The notes below the pieces were generated by a model, which ran no database searches, was not told where the DNA came from, and worked only from the letters and a program-made list of their open reading frames with translations. Below are positions 34,896 through 42,778 of a stretch of DNA of 64,000 nucleotides, one piece after another. Position 1 is the stretch's first letter. Each line of letters starts with the position of its first letter. Made by a program: the position numbers and the translations under genes. Source of the stretch: Streptacidiphilus albus JL83 (lineage in GTDB: Bacteria; Actinomycetota; Actinomycetes; Streptomycetales; Streptomycetaceae); the NCBI RefSeq assembly GCF_000744705.1, contig NZ_JQML01000001.1, positions 7,078,017-7,142,016 of the forward strand, given 5' to 3'.

Positions 34896-36035
34896 ATGAC
34901 CATCACCAGCGAGCTGACCTCCATGCCTGCCCCGGCCGCACCGCTCGACCTGTCGCCGCCGTCCCGGGCCACGGCCGTGTCGCGTTCGGACATCCGCGCC
35001 ATCACCAGCGTCGAGGTGAACGGTGAGACCCACCTGCTGGGCGAGCACCGCGACTTCCGCCGGAACCAGGCGCTGTCCGCGTTCCTGCCCGAGCACGGCC
35101 GGTTCTCGCCGGCCTGGGTCCGGCTGCGCAACGGCGAGCGCCTCGAAGTCCACCAGCACCCGACCAAGTCGATGGTCATGGTCTGCCGTGGCTCGGTGCG
35201 CTTCATCGGCGACGACGAGCGGCAGTTGACCGAGGGCGACACCGTCTGCATCCCGGCCGGGGCCCGGCACGGCTTCGCGACCGCGCCGGGAGAGGAGTTC
35301 CACGGCCTGTCGGTCCAGTTCGAGGGGGCCGGCCTCTACGAGGACGAGACCGCCCCCCGGGTGCGGTACGCCGACGCGGGCTCCGCCGCCGGTGCCGGTG
35401 CCGAGCGGGGCTCCTTCGCGGAGCTGCAGCGGCTCGGCGCGGAGCGGCTGCGCCGCTATGCCGAGCGGCACCCGCTGTTCCGGCCCTTCGACGACGGCCG
35501 GATCGCGAACGACCCGCGGATGCGCGAGCGCTTCCTCTCGGCGCTCTACGTCTGGTCGGTCTACTTCCAGCGGATGCTCTACGCCCGGCAGTCGGTCTGC
35601 ACCGACCCGGTGCTGCGCGAGCTCTACGCCGACCACCTGCGCGAGGAGTTCGGCCACGACGTGCTGCTGCGCGAGCGGCACGGGGTCACCGAGACGGTCT
35701 ACGACCCGGCGCTGGAGGCGGCCGGGAACTGGTTCCTGATGCAGATGCACGGCGCGGACGAGGCCGCGAAGATCGTGATCGTGCACCTGGTGGTGGAGTC
35801 CAGCTGCCAGGTCTTCGGCGAGCGCACCGCCCCCGCCTTCGCCGACCGCACGGCCGACACCACCTCCTACTTCGAGCTGCACGCCGAGGTGGACGAGGAC
35901 CACAGCGAGCTGGGCATGGACCACCTGCGCAGCCTCGCCCCGGAGCAGTTCCCGGCGCTGATGCGGGTCTGCAACCAGGCCTGGGACCAGCTGGAGCTCG
36001 CCCACGAGCGCATCGCCGCGTACCTGCTCGGCTGA
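34896..36035 (+). CDS. Cupin / haem-oxygenase-like diiron oxidase fusion
   Basis: 379 aa. The N-terminal cupin (about residues 60-150) shows H86-Q-H88 and GDTVCIPAGARH with H125, a usual metal triad. The C-terminal helical domain (about 175-375) has E251-x-x-H254, E301, and H329-x3-D333-x2-H336, the ligand pattern of haem-oxygenase-like diiron oxidases such as UndA and the central domain of SznF. These enzymes use O2 for N-oxygenation, desaturation or C-C cleavage of amino acid-like or fatty acid substrates. SznF also joins an HDO to a cupin but with the cupin at the C-terminus, so the order here is reversed. The substrate is unknown; oxidase partners lie within 6 kb. Confidence 0.88.
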   Translation: MTITSELTSMPAPAAPLDLSPPSRATAVSRSDIRAITSVEVNGETHLLGEHRDFRRNQALSAFLPEHGRFSPAWVRLRNGERLEVHQHPTKSMVMVCRGSVRFIGDDERQLTEGDTVCIPAGARHGFATAPGEEFHGLSVQFEGAGLYEDETAPRVRYADAGSAAGAGAERGSFAELQRLGAERLRRYAERHPLFRPFDDGRIANDPRMRERFLSALYVWSVYFQRMLYARQSVCTDPVLRELYADHLREEFGHDVLLRERHGVTETVYDPALEAAGNWFLMQMHGADEAAKIVIVHLVVESSCQVFGERTAPAFADRTADTTSYFELHAEVDEDHSELGMDHLRSLAPEQFPALMRVCNQAWDQLELAHERIAAYLLG

Positions 36036-36212
36036 GCCCGCCGGAGCCGCGACCTCGGACCGGCGGCAGCCGGCGAGGTCGACGGCCCGGCGCCGCCCGG
36101 CACCGCGTCGGCAGGACCGCCCCGGCGCCGCGCCGTCAGGACCGCCCGGAGGACCCGCGCCGACGCGCGGCCTCCGGGCGTCGGCGTCCGCGCCGCCGGC
36201 GGGATCGGCGGC

Positions 36213-36956
36213 TCAGGCGGCGTGCTGCCCCTGCGGTCCGCCGAACTCGCGCAGCGCCCCGGCCACGATCTCGTCCAGCCGCGCGTGGTGCGCCCCGCGC
36301 CAGTAGACCTGCCCGCAGTCCTCGCACTGGGCGAAGGCGTCGTAGGAGTGCTCGGTGCCGTGCTCGATCCGCTCCTGCACCGCCGTCTTCTCGGCGTCCC
36401 GCAGCAGCCCGTTGCAGGCGGTGCAGCGGGTCCACGGCGCCAGCGGGGGAGCGAAGCGCGACAGCACGTCCCGCAGCTGCTCCGCCGGGCGGTGGCTGTA
36501 GATGTACGCGCCGGCCCAGAGTTCGCGGCGGCGCAGCAGGCCCCGGTCCCGGGAGAGCATCACCCGCTGCTCGGCGGCGGAGCGGGCGGCCAGCGCCGCG
36601 TCGCCGATGTCGGGGTTCTCGTAGCCGGCGTCGATGCCCAGCAGTCGCAAGCGCCGTACCAGGGTGCCGAGATGGATGTCGAGCAGGAAGCGGGCCGGCC
36701 CGGGCAGCGGCTGCGGCCGGACCACGCCGTGCACGGTCACCGCCTCGCCGGCGGCGGGGATGTGACCGGTCTGCACCTCGCGTCCGTCCACGACCAGTCG
36801 GCCGACCTCGGTGAGCGGGACCCCGATGGACTCCACCACATGTCCGAGCGTCGAGACGCCGTCGGTGCGCACCGGGCCGAATCCGCTCCGCCGCTTGGCG
36901 GGGACGAAGACGTGCAACTCGGGGGCGAGGCTGAGGGAGATCTCCGGTCTGTCCAC
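36213..36956 (-). CDS. Mut7-C RNase-like protein with ubiquitin-like domain
   Basis: 247 aa from GTG 36956. An N-terminal beta-grasp part (HVVESIGVPLTEVGRLVVDG) precedes a PIN-like Mut7-C domain (FLLDIHLGTLVRRLRLLGID, MLSRDRGLL) and a zinc ribbon with CTAC and CEDC pairs. Mut7-C proteins are presumed RNases. It converges on the diiron oxidase gene and is divergent from the aminotransferase, so it may be a resident housekeeping gene between locus members rather than part of a pathway. The start is not certain because no clear Shine-Dalgarno is present. Confidence 0.85.
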   Translation of the reverse strand: MDRPEISLSLAPELHVFVPAKRRSGFGPVRTDGVSTLGHVVESIGVPLTEVGRLVVDGREVQTGHIPAAGEAVTVHGVVRPQPLPGPARFLLDIHLGTLVRRLRLLGIDAGYENPDIGDAALAARSAAEQRVMLSRDRGLLRRRELWAGAYIYSHRPAEQLRDVLSRFAPPLAPWTRCTACNGLLRDAEKTAVQERIEHGTEHSYDAFAQCEDCGQVYWRGAHHARLDEIVAGALREFGGPQGQHAA

Positions 36957-37073
36957 CGGCCCAGGATGCCAGGGCCCGGTGACGGGGGCCAACGGATTGT
37001 CCGGGCGCCGGTCCGCGGCGGCTGCCGCCGATCGGCGGAGCAGCGGACTCCTTCGGGTGGCGTTGCCGCCGGG

Positions 37074-38294
37074 GTGGAACGGGCGGACGCGGCGCTCGTT
37101 GCACCGGACATGATTAACTTCGGGCGGGGTGTCCCCTCCGCCGATCTCATCGATGTCGCCGGACTGGCGCAGGCCGCGGGCGCTGCGTCGACCGCCAACG
37201 CGGACGCCTCCTTCGGTTACGGCTCCCCGGCCGGCTACCAGCCGCTGCGCGAGTGGATCGCGGCGCGGCACGGTGTGGACGCCGGTTCGGTGCTGGTCAC
37301 CCCGGGCGCGATGCAGGCCGTCGCGCTGGCGGTGGACCTGCTGGTGGGCGGGGAGGACGACACGGCCGGCGAGGTGCTGGTGGACCGGCCGACCTACGAC
37401 ATGGTGCTGAGGGCCCTGGCGGCCCGCCCGGTGACGGTCCGACAACTGGCGCTCGGACGCGAGTGGGTGGAGCCGGTGGCGGCACCGGGGGCGGCGGCGG
37501 TCCGGCGCTGCGTCTACGCGGTGCCCACCTTCCGGAACCCGGACGGGGCCACCATGGCGCTGCCCGAGCGGGAGCTGCTGCTGGAGCGGGCCGCGCTGGA
37601 GGGCAGCGCCGTCATCGAGGACGACCCCTACCAGGAGCTGCGGTTCGACGGTCCGGCGCTGCCGCCGCTGTGGCGGCTCGGCGGCCTGGAGCAGGTGGTG
37701 CACGTCTCCTCGTTCTCCAAGACCGTCTGCCCCGGGCTGCGGGTCGGCTACGTGATCGCGGACGAGACCCGGATCGAGGGACTGATCGCGGCGGCCAACC
37801 GCACCTACATCACCCCGAGCATGTTCGCCCAGGCCGTCGTCCACCGCTATCTGCTGGACGGCGGGCTGGACGCGCCGCTCCAGCGGATGCGGACGGAGCT
37901 GGCGGCTCGGGCGGAGCTGCTCTGCGAGCTGCTGTCGGAGCAGCTGCCGCAGGCTCGGTTCGAGCGCCCGCAGGGCGGCTACTTCGTCTGGCTGCGGCTG
38001 CCGTCCACGCTCACCGCGAGCACGCTGGCCGCGGCGGCCCAGCGGCACGGGGTGGTGGTGGCGCCGGGCTCCGGCTTCCTGGTCGACGGCGGCGGCGAGC
38101 ACTGCGTACGTTTGTGCTTCGCGGCGGAGCCGCCGAACCGGATCGCCGAGGGCGTCCGCCGACTCGCGGCCGCGGCCCGGGAGGCCGACACCCGGGAGGC
38201 CGACACCCGGGAGAGCGGCGCGCCCGGTGGGTCACAGCAGGCAGCGGGCCGTCCACAGCTCGGGGAAGAAGCGGTGCTCGCTGACCCGGCGTAG
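37074..38294 (+). CDS. PLP aminotransferase, MocR-type without HTH
   Basis: 406 aa from GTG 37074; ATG 37110 (MINFGRGVPSADL) is the alternative, and neither has a clear ribosome site. It is a fold-type I enzyme: YGSPAGYQPLREWIA, PTYDMVLRAL, then IEDDPYQELRF and SSFSKTVCPGLRVGYV, where the SFSK lysine binds PLP. MocR regulators carry this domain behind a GntR helix-turn-helix, absent here, so this is an enzyme for 2-aminoadipate- or aromatic-type amino acids. Its 3' end overlaps the convergent dioxygenase gene by 63 bp. Together with the oxygenases it suggests amino acid remodelling. Confidence 0.88.
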   Translation: MERADAALVAPDMINFGRGVPSADLIDVAGLAQAAGAASTANADASFGYGSPAGYQPLREWIAARHGVDAGSVLVTPGAMQAVALAVDLLVGGEDDTAGEVLVDRPTYDMVLRALAARPVTVRQLALGREWVEPVAAPGAAAVRRCVYAVPTFRNPDGATMALPERELLLERAALEGSAVIEDDPYQELRFDGPALPPLWRLGGLEQVVHVSSFSKTVCPGLRVGYVIADETRIEGLIAAANRTYITPSMFAQAVVHRYLLDGGLDAPLQRMRTELAARAELLCELLSEQLPQARFERPQGGYFVWLRLPSTLTASTLAAAAQRHGVVVAPGSGFLVDGGGEHCVRLCFAAEPPNRIAEGVRRLAAAAREADTREADTRESGAPGGSQQAAGRPQLGEEAVLADPA

Positions 38295-39140
38295 CCAGGC
38301 CACGCCGCTGCTGCCGCCGGTTCCGGGCTTGCTCCCGATCGTCCGCTCCACGGTGAGCAGGTGCAGGGCGCGCCAGCGGGACATCCCCTCGGCCAGGTCG
38401 ACCAGGCCCTCGGCCAGTTGGAACAGCGGATCGGCAGGGGAGAGCTCGCGGTAGACCTCGGCCCAGGCGCGCTCGACCGTCGGGCAGTCGGGTCGGGGTC
38501 CGGCCGGGTCGCGCAGCAGGGTGCCGGGGTCGATCTCCGCGCCCTGCCGGGCGAGCAGCGCGACGGCCGCGTCGTAGACGCTGGGCGCCCGCAGCGCCTG
38601 CTCGACCTGCGCGCGGACCGCCGGCACCCCGTCGTGCGGCGCGGCCAGGGCGGGCTGCTTGTTGCCGAGGGCGTACTCGACCATGCGGTACATGTAGGAC
38701 TGCAGTCCGGAGGCGTCGCCGAGGTGGTCGCGGAAGGCGTTGAACTCGGTCGGCGCGAGCGTGCCGAGCACGTCCCAGGTGCCGGTGAGCAGTTCGACCA
38801 CGCGCCGCAGCCGGCGCAGCGACCAGACCGCCGCGCCGATCCGGTCCTCGTCCAACTCGGCCCGGATCCGGCGGAGTTCCTCGTAGATCAGCTTGAACAG
38901 CAACTCCTTGACCTGGCCCATGACATAGAACGGCAGTTCGGCGGGGGCATCCGAGCGCGGCTGCTGGAGCGAGAGCAGCACGTCGATGCTCTGGTAGTCG
39001 ATGTAGGGGGTGCTCGGCCCCTCGAAGCTCAGCACCGGGCAGCCGCCGGTGGACGCGGCCCGCGCCGAGCGCTCGGCGTCGCTGGAGCGGCCGAGGTCGG
39101 GCGCGGGGAGGGTGGACGTCCGGGGCGTGGGCTGGGTCAT
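38232..39140 (-). CDS. Tryptophan 2,3-dioxygenase family haem protein, distal His replaced
   Basis: 302 aa, ATG 39140. The TDO fold is clear: YIDYQSIDVLLSLQ, FRDHLGDASGLQSYMYR with the carboxylate-binding arginine, the RALHLLTVER segment with the haem ligand H260, GTGGSSGV and FFPELW. At the distal site, where TDO has F-x3-H that contacts the indole NH, this protein has F71-Y-V-M-G75, and the Tyr before the substrate arginine is Phe. Kynurenine-forming chemistry on free tryptophan is therefore doubtful. Members of this superfamily also hydroxylate or rearrange aromatic amino acids in antibiotic pathways. Its start overlaps the DUF6875 stop (ATGA), so the two are coupled. Confidence 0.9.
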   Translation of the reverse strand: MTQPTPRTSTLPAPDLGRSSDAERSARAASTGGCPVLSFEGPSTPYIDYQSIDVLLSLQQPRSDAPAELPFYVMGQVKELLFKLIYEELRRIRAELDEDRIGAAVWSLRRLRRVVELLTGTWDVLGTLAPTEFNAFRDHLGDASGLQSYMYRMVEYALGNKQPALAAPHDGVPAVRAQVEQALRAPSVYDAAVALLARQGAEIDPGTLLRDPAGPRPDCPTVERAWAEVYRELSPADPLFQLAEGLVDLAEGMSRWRALHLLTVERTIGSKPGTGGSSGVAWLRRVSEHRFFPELWTARCLL

Positions 39141-39772
39141 CGGGATTCCTCGTCGGCGGCGTCGAGCGGCCAGCGCGAGCTGGCGGCCTGGAACAGTTCG
39201 GTGAACAGCGGATCGGGCACGCCGCCCTGGGCGTAGCGGGAGCCGAAGCGCTCGCGGTAGCAGCCGAAGAGCTGCGGGTCTCCGTGCAGGAAGAGCACGT
39301 CGTGGAAGGCCATGTGACGTATGGCCAGCATCGGCAGCGGTGCGCGGGAGACCGGGAAGTCCGGGTTGCGGGGCGCGCGGTCGTTGCAGCGAGGATGGAA
39401 CTGGCCCAGCATCAGGCCACGGGCCACCAGGTCCGGTTTGGCCGTCAGCTGCAGCCGGTCGAGCTGGGTGTGCCGGTCGGGGGTGAGCCCGTCCAGGACG
39501 ACCACCAGCGCGCGCAGGGTCGGGTTGGGCGCGCCCCAGTCACCGGGTTCGAAGACCTCCACCATCCGGTCGACCACGGCGCGCAACTCCTCCGGCGTGG
39601 CGGCGCCGCCGACCGGCCAGCGCTCCAGCCGGAGCGAGCCCCCGGCCAGTGAGGGTTCCACGAACGGGCAGACCGATCCCTCACGGCCGATCTGCGGGTG
39701 CGGTTGGGCGACGTACTCATGGAGCCAGGCGAGGGCTTCGTCCGCCACCGTTTCGATGTTGACTGACGGCAT
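39137..39772 (-). CDS. DUF6875 family protein
   Basis: 211 aa from ATG 39772; a TTG at 39811 would add 13 residues. It carries the hallmark HPQIGREGSVCPFVEPSL (H25, C35) and a later LGQFHPRCNDRAPRNPDFPV and IRHMAFHDVLFL, rich in conserved-looking His and Cys that might bind metal or haem. It has no signal peptide. The family is uncharacterised and is found in actinobacterial biosynthetic loci. It is tightly coupled to the TDO-like gene (4-bp overlap) and follows the P450 by 83 bp, so the three form one operon. Confidence 0.82.
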   Translation of the reverse strand: MPSVNIETVADEALAWLHEYVAQPHPQIGREGSVCPFVEPSLAGGSLRLERWPVGGAATPEELRAVVDRMVEVFEPGDWGAPNPTLRALVVVLDGLTPDRHTQLDRLQLTAKPDLVARGLMLGQFHPRCNDRAPRNPDFPVSRAPLPMLAIRHMAFHDVLFLHGDPQLFGCYRERFGSRYAQGGVPDPLFTELFQAASSRWPLDAADEESR

Positions 39773-39855
39773 GTCGGTCCCGCTTTCGTCGGATCGGGCT
39801 TGTCCCCCCAACCCCCGGATCGAGAACCCTCCTTCGGCCTGTTGTGCTCAGGCGC

Positions 39856-41076
39856 TCACCAGGTCACCGGCAACTGCTGCGGTCCGCGCAGGATGTCTGC
39901 GGTCCGCCAGGCCAACTGATCGTCGGGGACCGCCAGTCGGGCGGTCGGCAACCGGGTGAGCAGCGTGCCGACGAGGGTGCGCAGCTCCATGTCCCCCAGC
40001 GCCGACGCCGGGCAGCGGTGCGGGCCGTGGCCGTAGGCCAGGTGCTGGTTGCCGTGCCGTCGGAGGTCGATCCGGGCCGGGTCGGGGAAGGCCCGCTCGT
40101 CCCGGTTGGCCGAGGCGTAGGAGACGTAGACCGCTTCGCCCCGGCGCACGGTGACACCGCCGACCGTGACGTCCTCGGTGGCGATCCTCTCGACGCCGAG
40201 TCCGGCCAACCGTGGCGTGTAGCGCAGCAGTTCGTCGACCGCCGCCGGCCAGGCCGCCGGCCGTCCGCGCAGCCGGGCGGCCAGGTCGGGGCGGCTCAGC
40301 AGGATGTACAGCAGGTTGCCGCCCTGGTTCCGGATCCCGTGCCAGGCGGCCTGGGTGACGTGGTACGCGGCGGCCACCACCTCCTGGTCGGTGAGCTCGG
40401 CGTCCGCCCCGGCCAGGGCCGTGATCAGCCCTCCGGGGCGGACGCCGGGGGCCTCGGGCCGCACCGCGCGCGCCGTCGAGACCAGCTCCTGGAAGAGCTC
40501 CCGCAACGCGTCCTGGGCCGACCGGGCCTCTTCCGGGGCCGAGCGGATGGAGAAGACCGTCTCGAAGCGGTCGCACAGCTGCCGGTCCCGGTACTGCTCG
40601 GGCACGCCGACGAGGCGGCCGGCCAGCTCCAGGGCGTAGGGCGAGACCAGGTCCGCGACCAGGTCGGCGGGCGGCCCCTGGGCGAGGACGGCGTCCATCA
40701 GCGAGTCGCAGATCCGGACCGAGACCCGCCCCAGCACCTCGATCCGGGCCGGGGTGAGCACCTTCGCCAACTGCCGGCGGATCCGGGTGTGGGCGTCGCC
40801 GTCCTGGTAGGTGAGGTCCCCGTCGAGCAGCAGGCGCAGCTGGGTCAGCCGGGTGGCGTCGGCCTCGCGCACCGCCGCGCGGCTGAACCGTGGGTCGCCG
40901 GTGACCGCCTTCACCTCGTCGTAGTGGGTGAACACCCAGGCGGGCTCACCGCCTTGGGGAAGTGCCACGCGCACCGGGCACTCCTCGCCGAGGAGTTCGG
41001 CCATCATCGGGTGGAACTCCACGCCCCTGAGGTCGACTCGGGGCCAGGTCCTGACGTCCCTCACCTGCTGTGGCAT
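39856..41076 (-). CDS. Cytochrome P450 with non-canonical I-helix
   Basis: 406 aa from ATG 41076 after CAGGAGGAC. E282-L-L-R285 and the haem loop YGHGPHRCPASA (ligand C355) identify a bacterial class I P450. The I-helix, normally A/G-G-x-D/E-T, reads A243-A-W-H-G-I-R-N250: both the acid and the threonine used for O-O cleavage are missing, with His, Gly and Ile in their places. P450s lacking this pair often catalyse coupling, use peroxide, or act with substrate help. No ferredoxin or reductase gene lies near. The adjoining TDO-like, DUF6875 and DUF6193 genes suggest a tailoring role in a small pathway. Confidence 0.93.
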   Translation of the reverse strand: MPQQVRDVRTWPRVDLRGVEFHPMMAELLGEECPVRVALPQGGEPAWVFTHYDEVKAVTGDPRFSRAAVREADATRLTQLRLLLDGDLTYQDGDAHTRIRRQLAKVLTPARIEVLGRVSVRICDSLMDAVLAQGPPADLVADLVSPYALELAGRLVGVPEQYRDRQLCDRFETVFSIRSAPEEARSAQDALRELFQELVSTARAVRPEAPGVRPGGLITALAGADAELTDQEVVAAAYHVTQAAWHGIRNQGGNLLYILLSRPDLAARLRGRPAAWPAAVDELLRYTPRLAGLGVERIATEDVTVGGVTVRRGEAVYVSYASANRDERAFPDPARIDLRRHGNQHLAYGHGPHRCPASALGDMELRTLVGTLLTRLPTARLAVPDDQLAWRTADILRGPQQLPVTW

Positions 41077-41227
41077 GCGGCCGGTCCTCCTGGCCTGGGA
41101 GATTCACTGGTGTCGGCCAGCGGCGGGCACACCGAACAGTCGTGCACGAATCACCGCATCGCGGGCCTTGTACCGATCATCACGTCCGTCCCCGCCACCC
41201 CACCAGTCCAGTGGTCCATCCGAGCCG

Positions 41228-41959
41228 TCAGCCCCGAGGGCTCGCGGCGCTGCCGGCGGCGGCCGGGCCGATGTCCGCGGGCAGTAGCGCCGCGACCCGG
41301 GCCACGGCCTCCTCGGCGCTGCCGAAGGTCTCCCGTTCGCGGCCGGAGCGGTGATGGACGACGTGGTGCCGCCCGTCCCGGAGCGGCTCGATCAGCGGCG
41401 TGAGCCTGAGGTGCGGATATTCGACGCAGCCGCTGAGCCACAGGCTGAAATGGCTGGTGACGGGGAACAGCCGGCGCAGCCGTGGTTCGGTGTAGCCGGC
41501 GATGAGCAGCGGGAGCTGGTGCGACCAGACGGGGAAGTGGCGTGCCCGCACTTCGTTCATCCGCCACTTGACTGCCACCGCCTCGGCCGGACCGCGCCCC
41601 ATCGCCGCCCGGAGATCGCCGGATTCGAGAAACGGGCAGAGGGTGTGCACGGTGGCGAAGGAGGCTCCGCTCCGCCAGGCATGTGCGACCTGCGCCACCT
41701 GTCGGAGGTCGGCCATCGGCCCCTGAACACGCTCCCCGCCCCTGGACCACAGGGAGATGTCGAACGGCAGCACCGTCGACCCCTCCCGTAGGGCGAGGAA
41801 GCGCTCGCCGGTGACCCGGCCGTCCACCTCGGTCCGCACCCCCGCCCCCTCCTGCACCACTGGCCCGAGATCAACCCCGAGCTCCGCAGCGGCTCCAGTC
41901 AGTGCGGTCGCCAGCTGCGATGGGTGCTCTTTTGCTGCGCCAGCCTCGTTCGAATCCAT
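41228..41959 (-). CDS. DUF6193 family natural-product-associated protein
   Basis: 243 aa, ATG 41959. The C-terminal portion (HFSLWLSGCVEYPHLRLTPL, then SAEEAVARVAALLP) and the middle VHTLCPFLESGDLR segment match the DUF6193 proteins that occur in streptomycete biosynthetic loci. No catalytic residues can be named. It opens the - strand operon; the P450 start is 151 bp downstream, with no terminator between. Its 5' end lies 19 bp from the antitoxin stop of the next locus. Confidence 0.8.
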   Translation of the reverse strand: MDSNEAGAAKEHPSQLATALTGAAAELGVDLGPVVQEGAGVRTEVDGRVTGERFLALREGSTVLPFDISLWSRGGERVQGPMADLRQVAQVAHAWRSGASFATVHTLCPFLESGDLRAAMGRGPAEAVAVKWRMNEVRARHFPVWSHQLPLLIAGYTEPRLRRLFPVTSHFSLWLSGCVEYPHLRLTPLIEPLRDGRHHVVHHRSGRERETFGSAEEAVARVAALLPADIGPAAAGSAASPRG

Positions 41960-41978
41960 CGCAGCAGTGTGACGCCCT

Positions 41979-42305
41979 TCAGGCAGCGGCGTGGGGCGAG
42001 AAGGAGAAGCGCGAGGACTCGTCGTCGAGGGCGATGTTCAGTGTGGCTTCCATTGCCTTCGCCAAACGGGCGAGCAGTGGCAGCGTGGGTACCATGCCAC
42101 CGCTCTCGATGTTGGAGATCTGCGGCTGCGTCATGCCGGCCCGCCTCGCCACCTCCGCCTGCGACAGGCCCAGCGCGGTTCGCCGGTCGAAGACCGCCTG
42201 GCCGAGCGCGAAGGCGTATCCAGCCTCGACATAGGCGGCGGACTCCTCCACCTGCTCACCGAGCAGCGCGCGCGTACGTCGAGTTCTCCACTCCGAGTGA
42301 TTCAA
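41979..42305 (-). CDS. Antitoxin, HigA-like XRE regulator
   Basis: 108 aa from TTG 42305, chosen for the GGAGGAG just upstream; the TTG overlaps the toxin stop (TTGA). The XRE helix-turn-helix is at about residues 35-85 (FDRRTALGLSQAEVARRAGM, TQPQISNIESGG). The order toxin-antitoxin is that of HigBA systems. It neutralises the upstream toxin and, with it, probably represses the operon at the palindrome before the toxin gene. Confidence 0.88.
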   Translation of the reverse strand: MNHSEWRTRRTRALLGEQVEESAAYVEAGYAFALGQAVFDRRTALGLSQAEVARRAGMTQPQISNIESGGMVPTLPLLARLAKAMEATLNIALDDESSRFSFSPHAAA

Positions 42306-42670
42306 TGCTCCTCCGTCTCGGCTCGATCGTACGCGTGGGCTGCGGCAGAGTGCTCCGCCTCGCACACCTTCTGTGCGAGCTTGGCGCGGTCGACCTCTTC
42401 GGTCTCTCTTATCCGTGTCTTTCGGAAGACGGTCAGGAGCACGACGCGCTGGTCGGGTGCGAGCCAGTACGTCAGCCGTACGGCTGTGCCGTCAAGACTG
42501 AAGCGCAACTCGCGCACCTTGCCGCCCAGGTGACGGGAGTAGGGCTCGCCCAGGGTCGTAGCACGTGCGGCGAGCATGTCAGCGGCGCGCTCGGCCTTGT
42601 CGTAGTGGGCATCCGGGAGTAACTCCAGCCACTGCCGGACCTCAGGCTCGATTTCGATCGTCCAGAGCAT
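42302..42670 (-). CDS. RelE/HigB-family toxin
   Basis: 122 aa from ATG 42670. It shows the RelE-fold pattern: WTIEIEPEVRQWLELLP, then LGGKVRELRFSLDG, a strand with VRLTYWLAPD, and VVLLTVFRKT with basic residues of the catalytic face. HigB toxins cleave mRNA on the ribosome. The gene overlaps the antitoxin and is preceded by a perfect 16-bp palindrome, making a complete type II module. Confidence 0.9.
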   Translation of the reverse strand: MLWTIEIEPEVRQWLELLPDAHYDKAERAADMLAARATTLGEPYSRHLGGKVRELRFSLDGTAVRLTYWLAPDQRVVLLTVFRKTRIRETEEVDRAKLAQKVCEAEHSAAAHAYDRAETEEH

Positions 42671-42686
42671 GCTCACAGTGGTGACT

Positions 42687-42702
42687 ATACAGATATCTGT
42701 AT
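42687..42702. promoter_or_regulatory. Toxin-antitoxin operator palindrome
   Basis: ATACAGATATCTGTAT is a perfect 16-bp palindrome, 17-32 bases before the toxin ATG and A+T-rich in a GC-rich setting. Type II systems autoregulate through such sites, so the HigA-like protein or the complex should bind here (inference). Confidence 0.75.
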
Positions 42703-42778
42703 GAGCGGGCATTGCCCGGAGGGCCGGTCAGGAAACTTCGCGGAGAAGGTGGCGGAGGAAGCATCCGGGCGCCGGCAG

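Noticed and set aside
36222-37073. Long N-terminal extension of the aminotransferase
   Set aside because: This stretch is the antisense of the Mut7-C gene, whose zinc-ribbon and PIN-like motifs are clear on the - strand.
41151-41219. A 22-codon ORF (MDHWTGGVAGTDVMIGTRPA...) between DUF6193 and the P450, - strand
   Set aside because: Considered as a precursor peptide because of its place, but no Shine-Dalgarno precedes it and nothing in its sequence suggests a peptide core.
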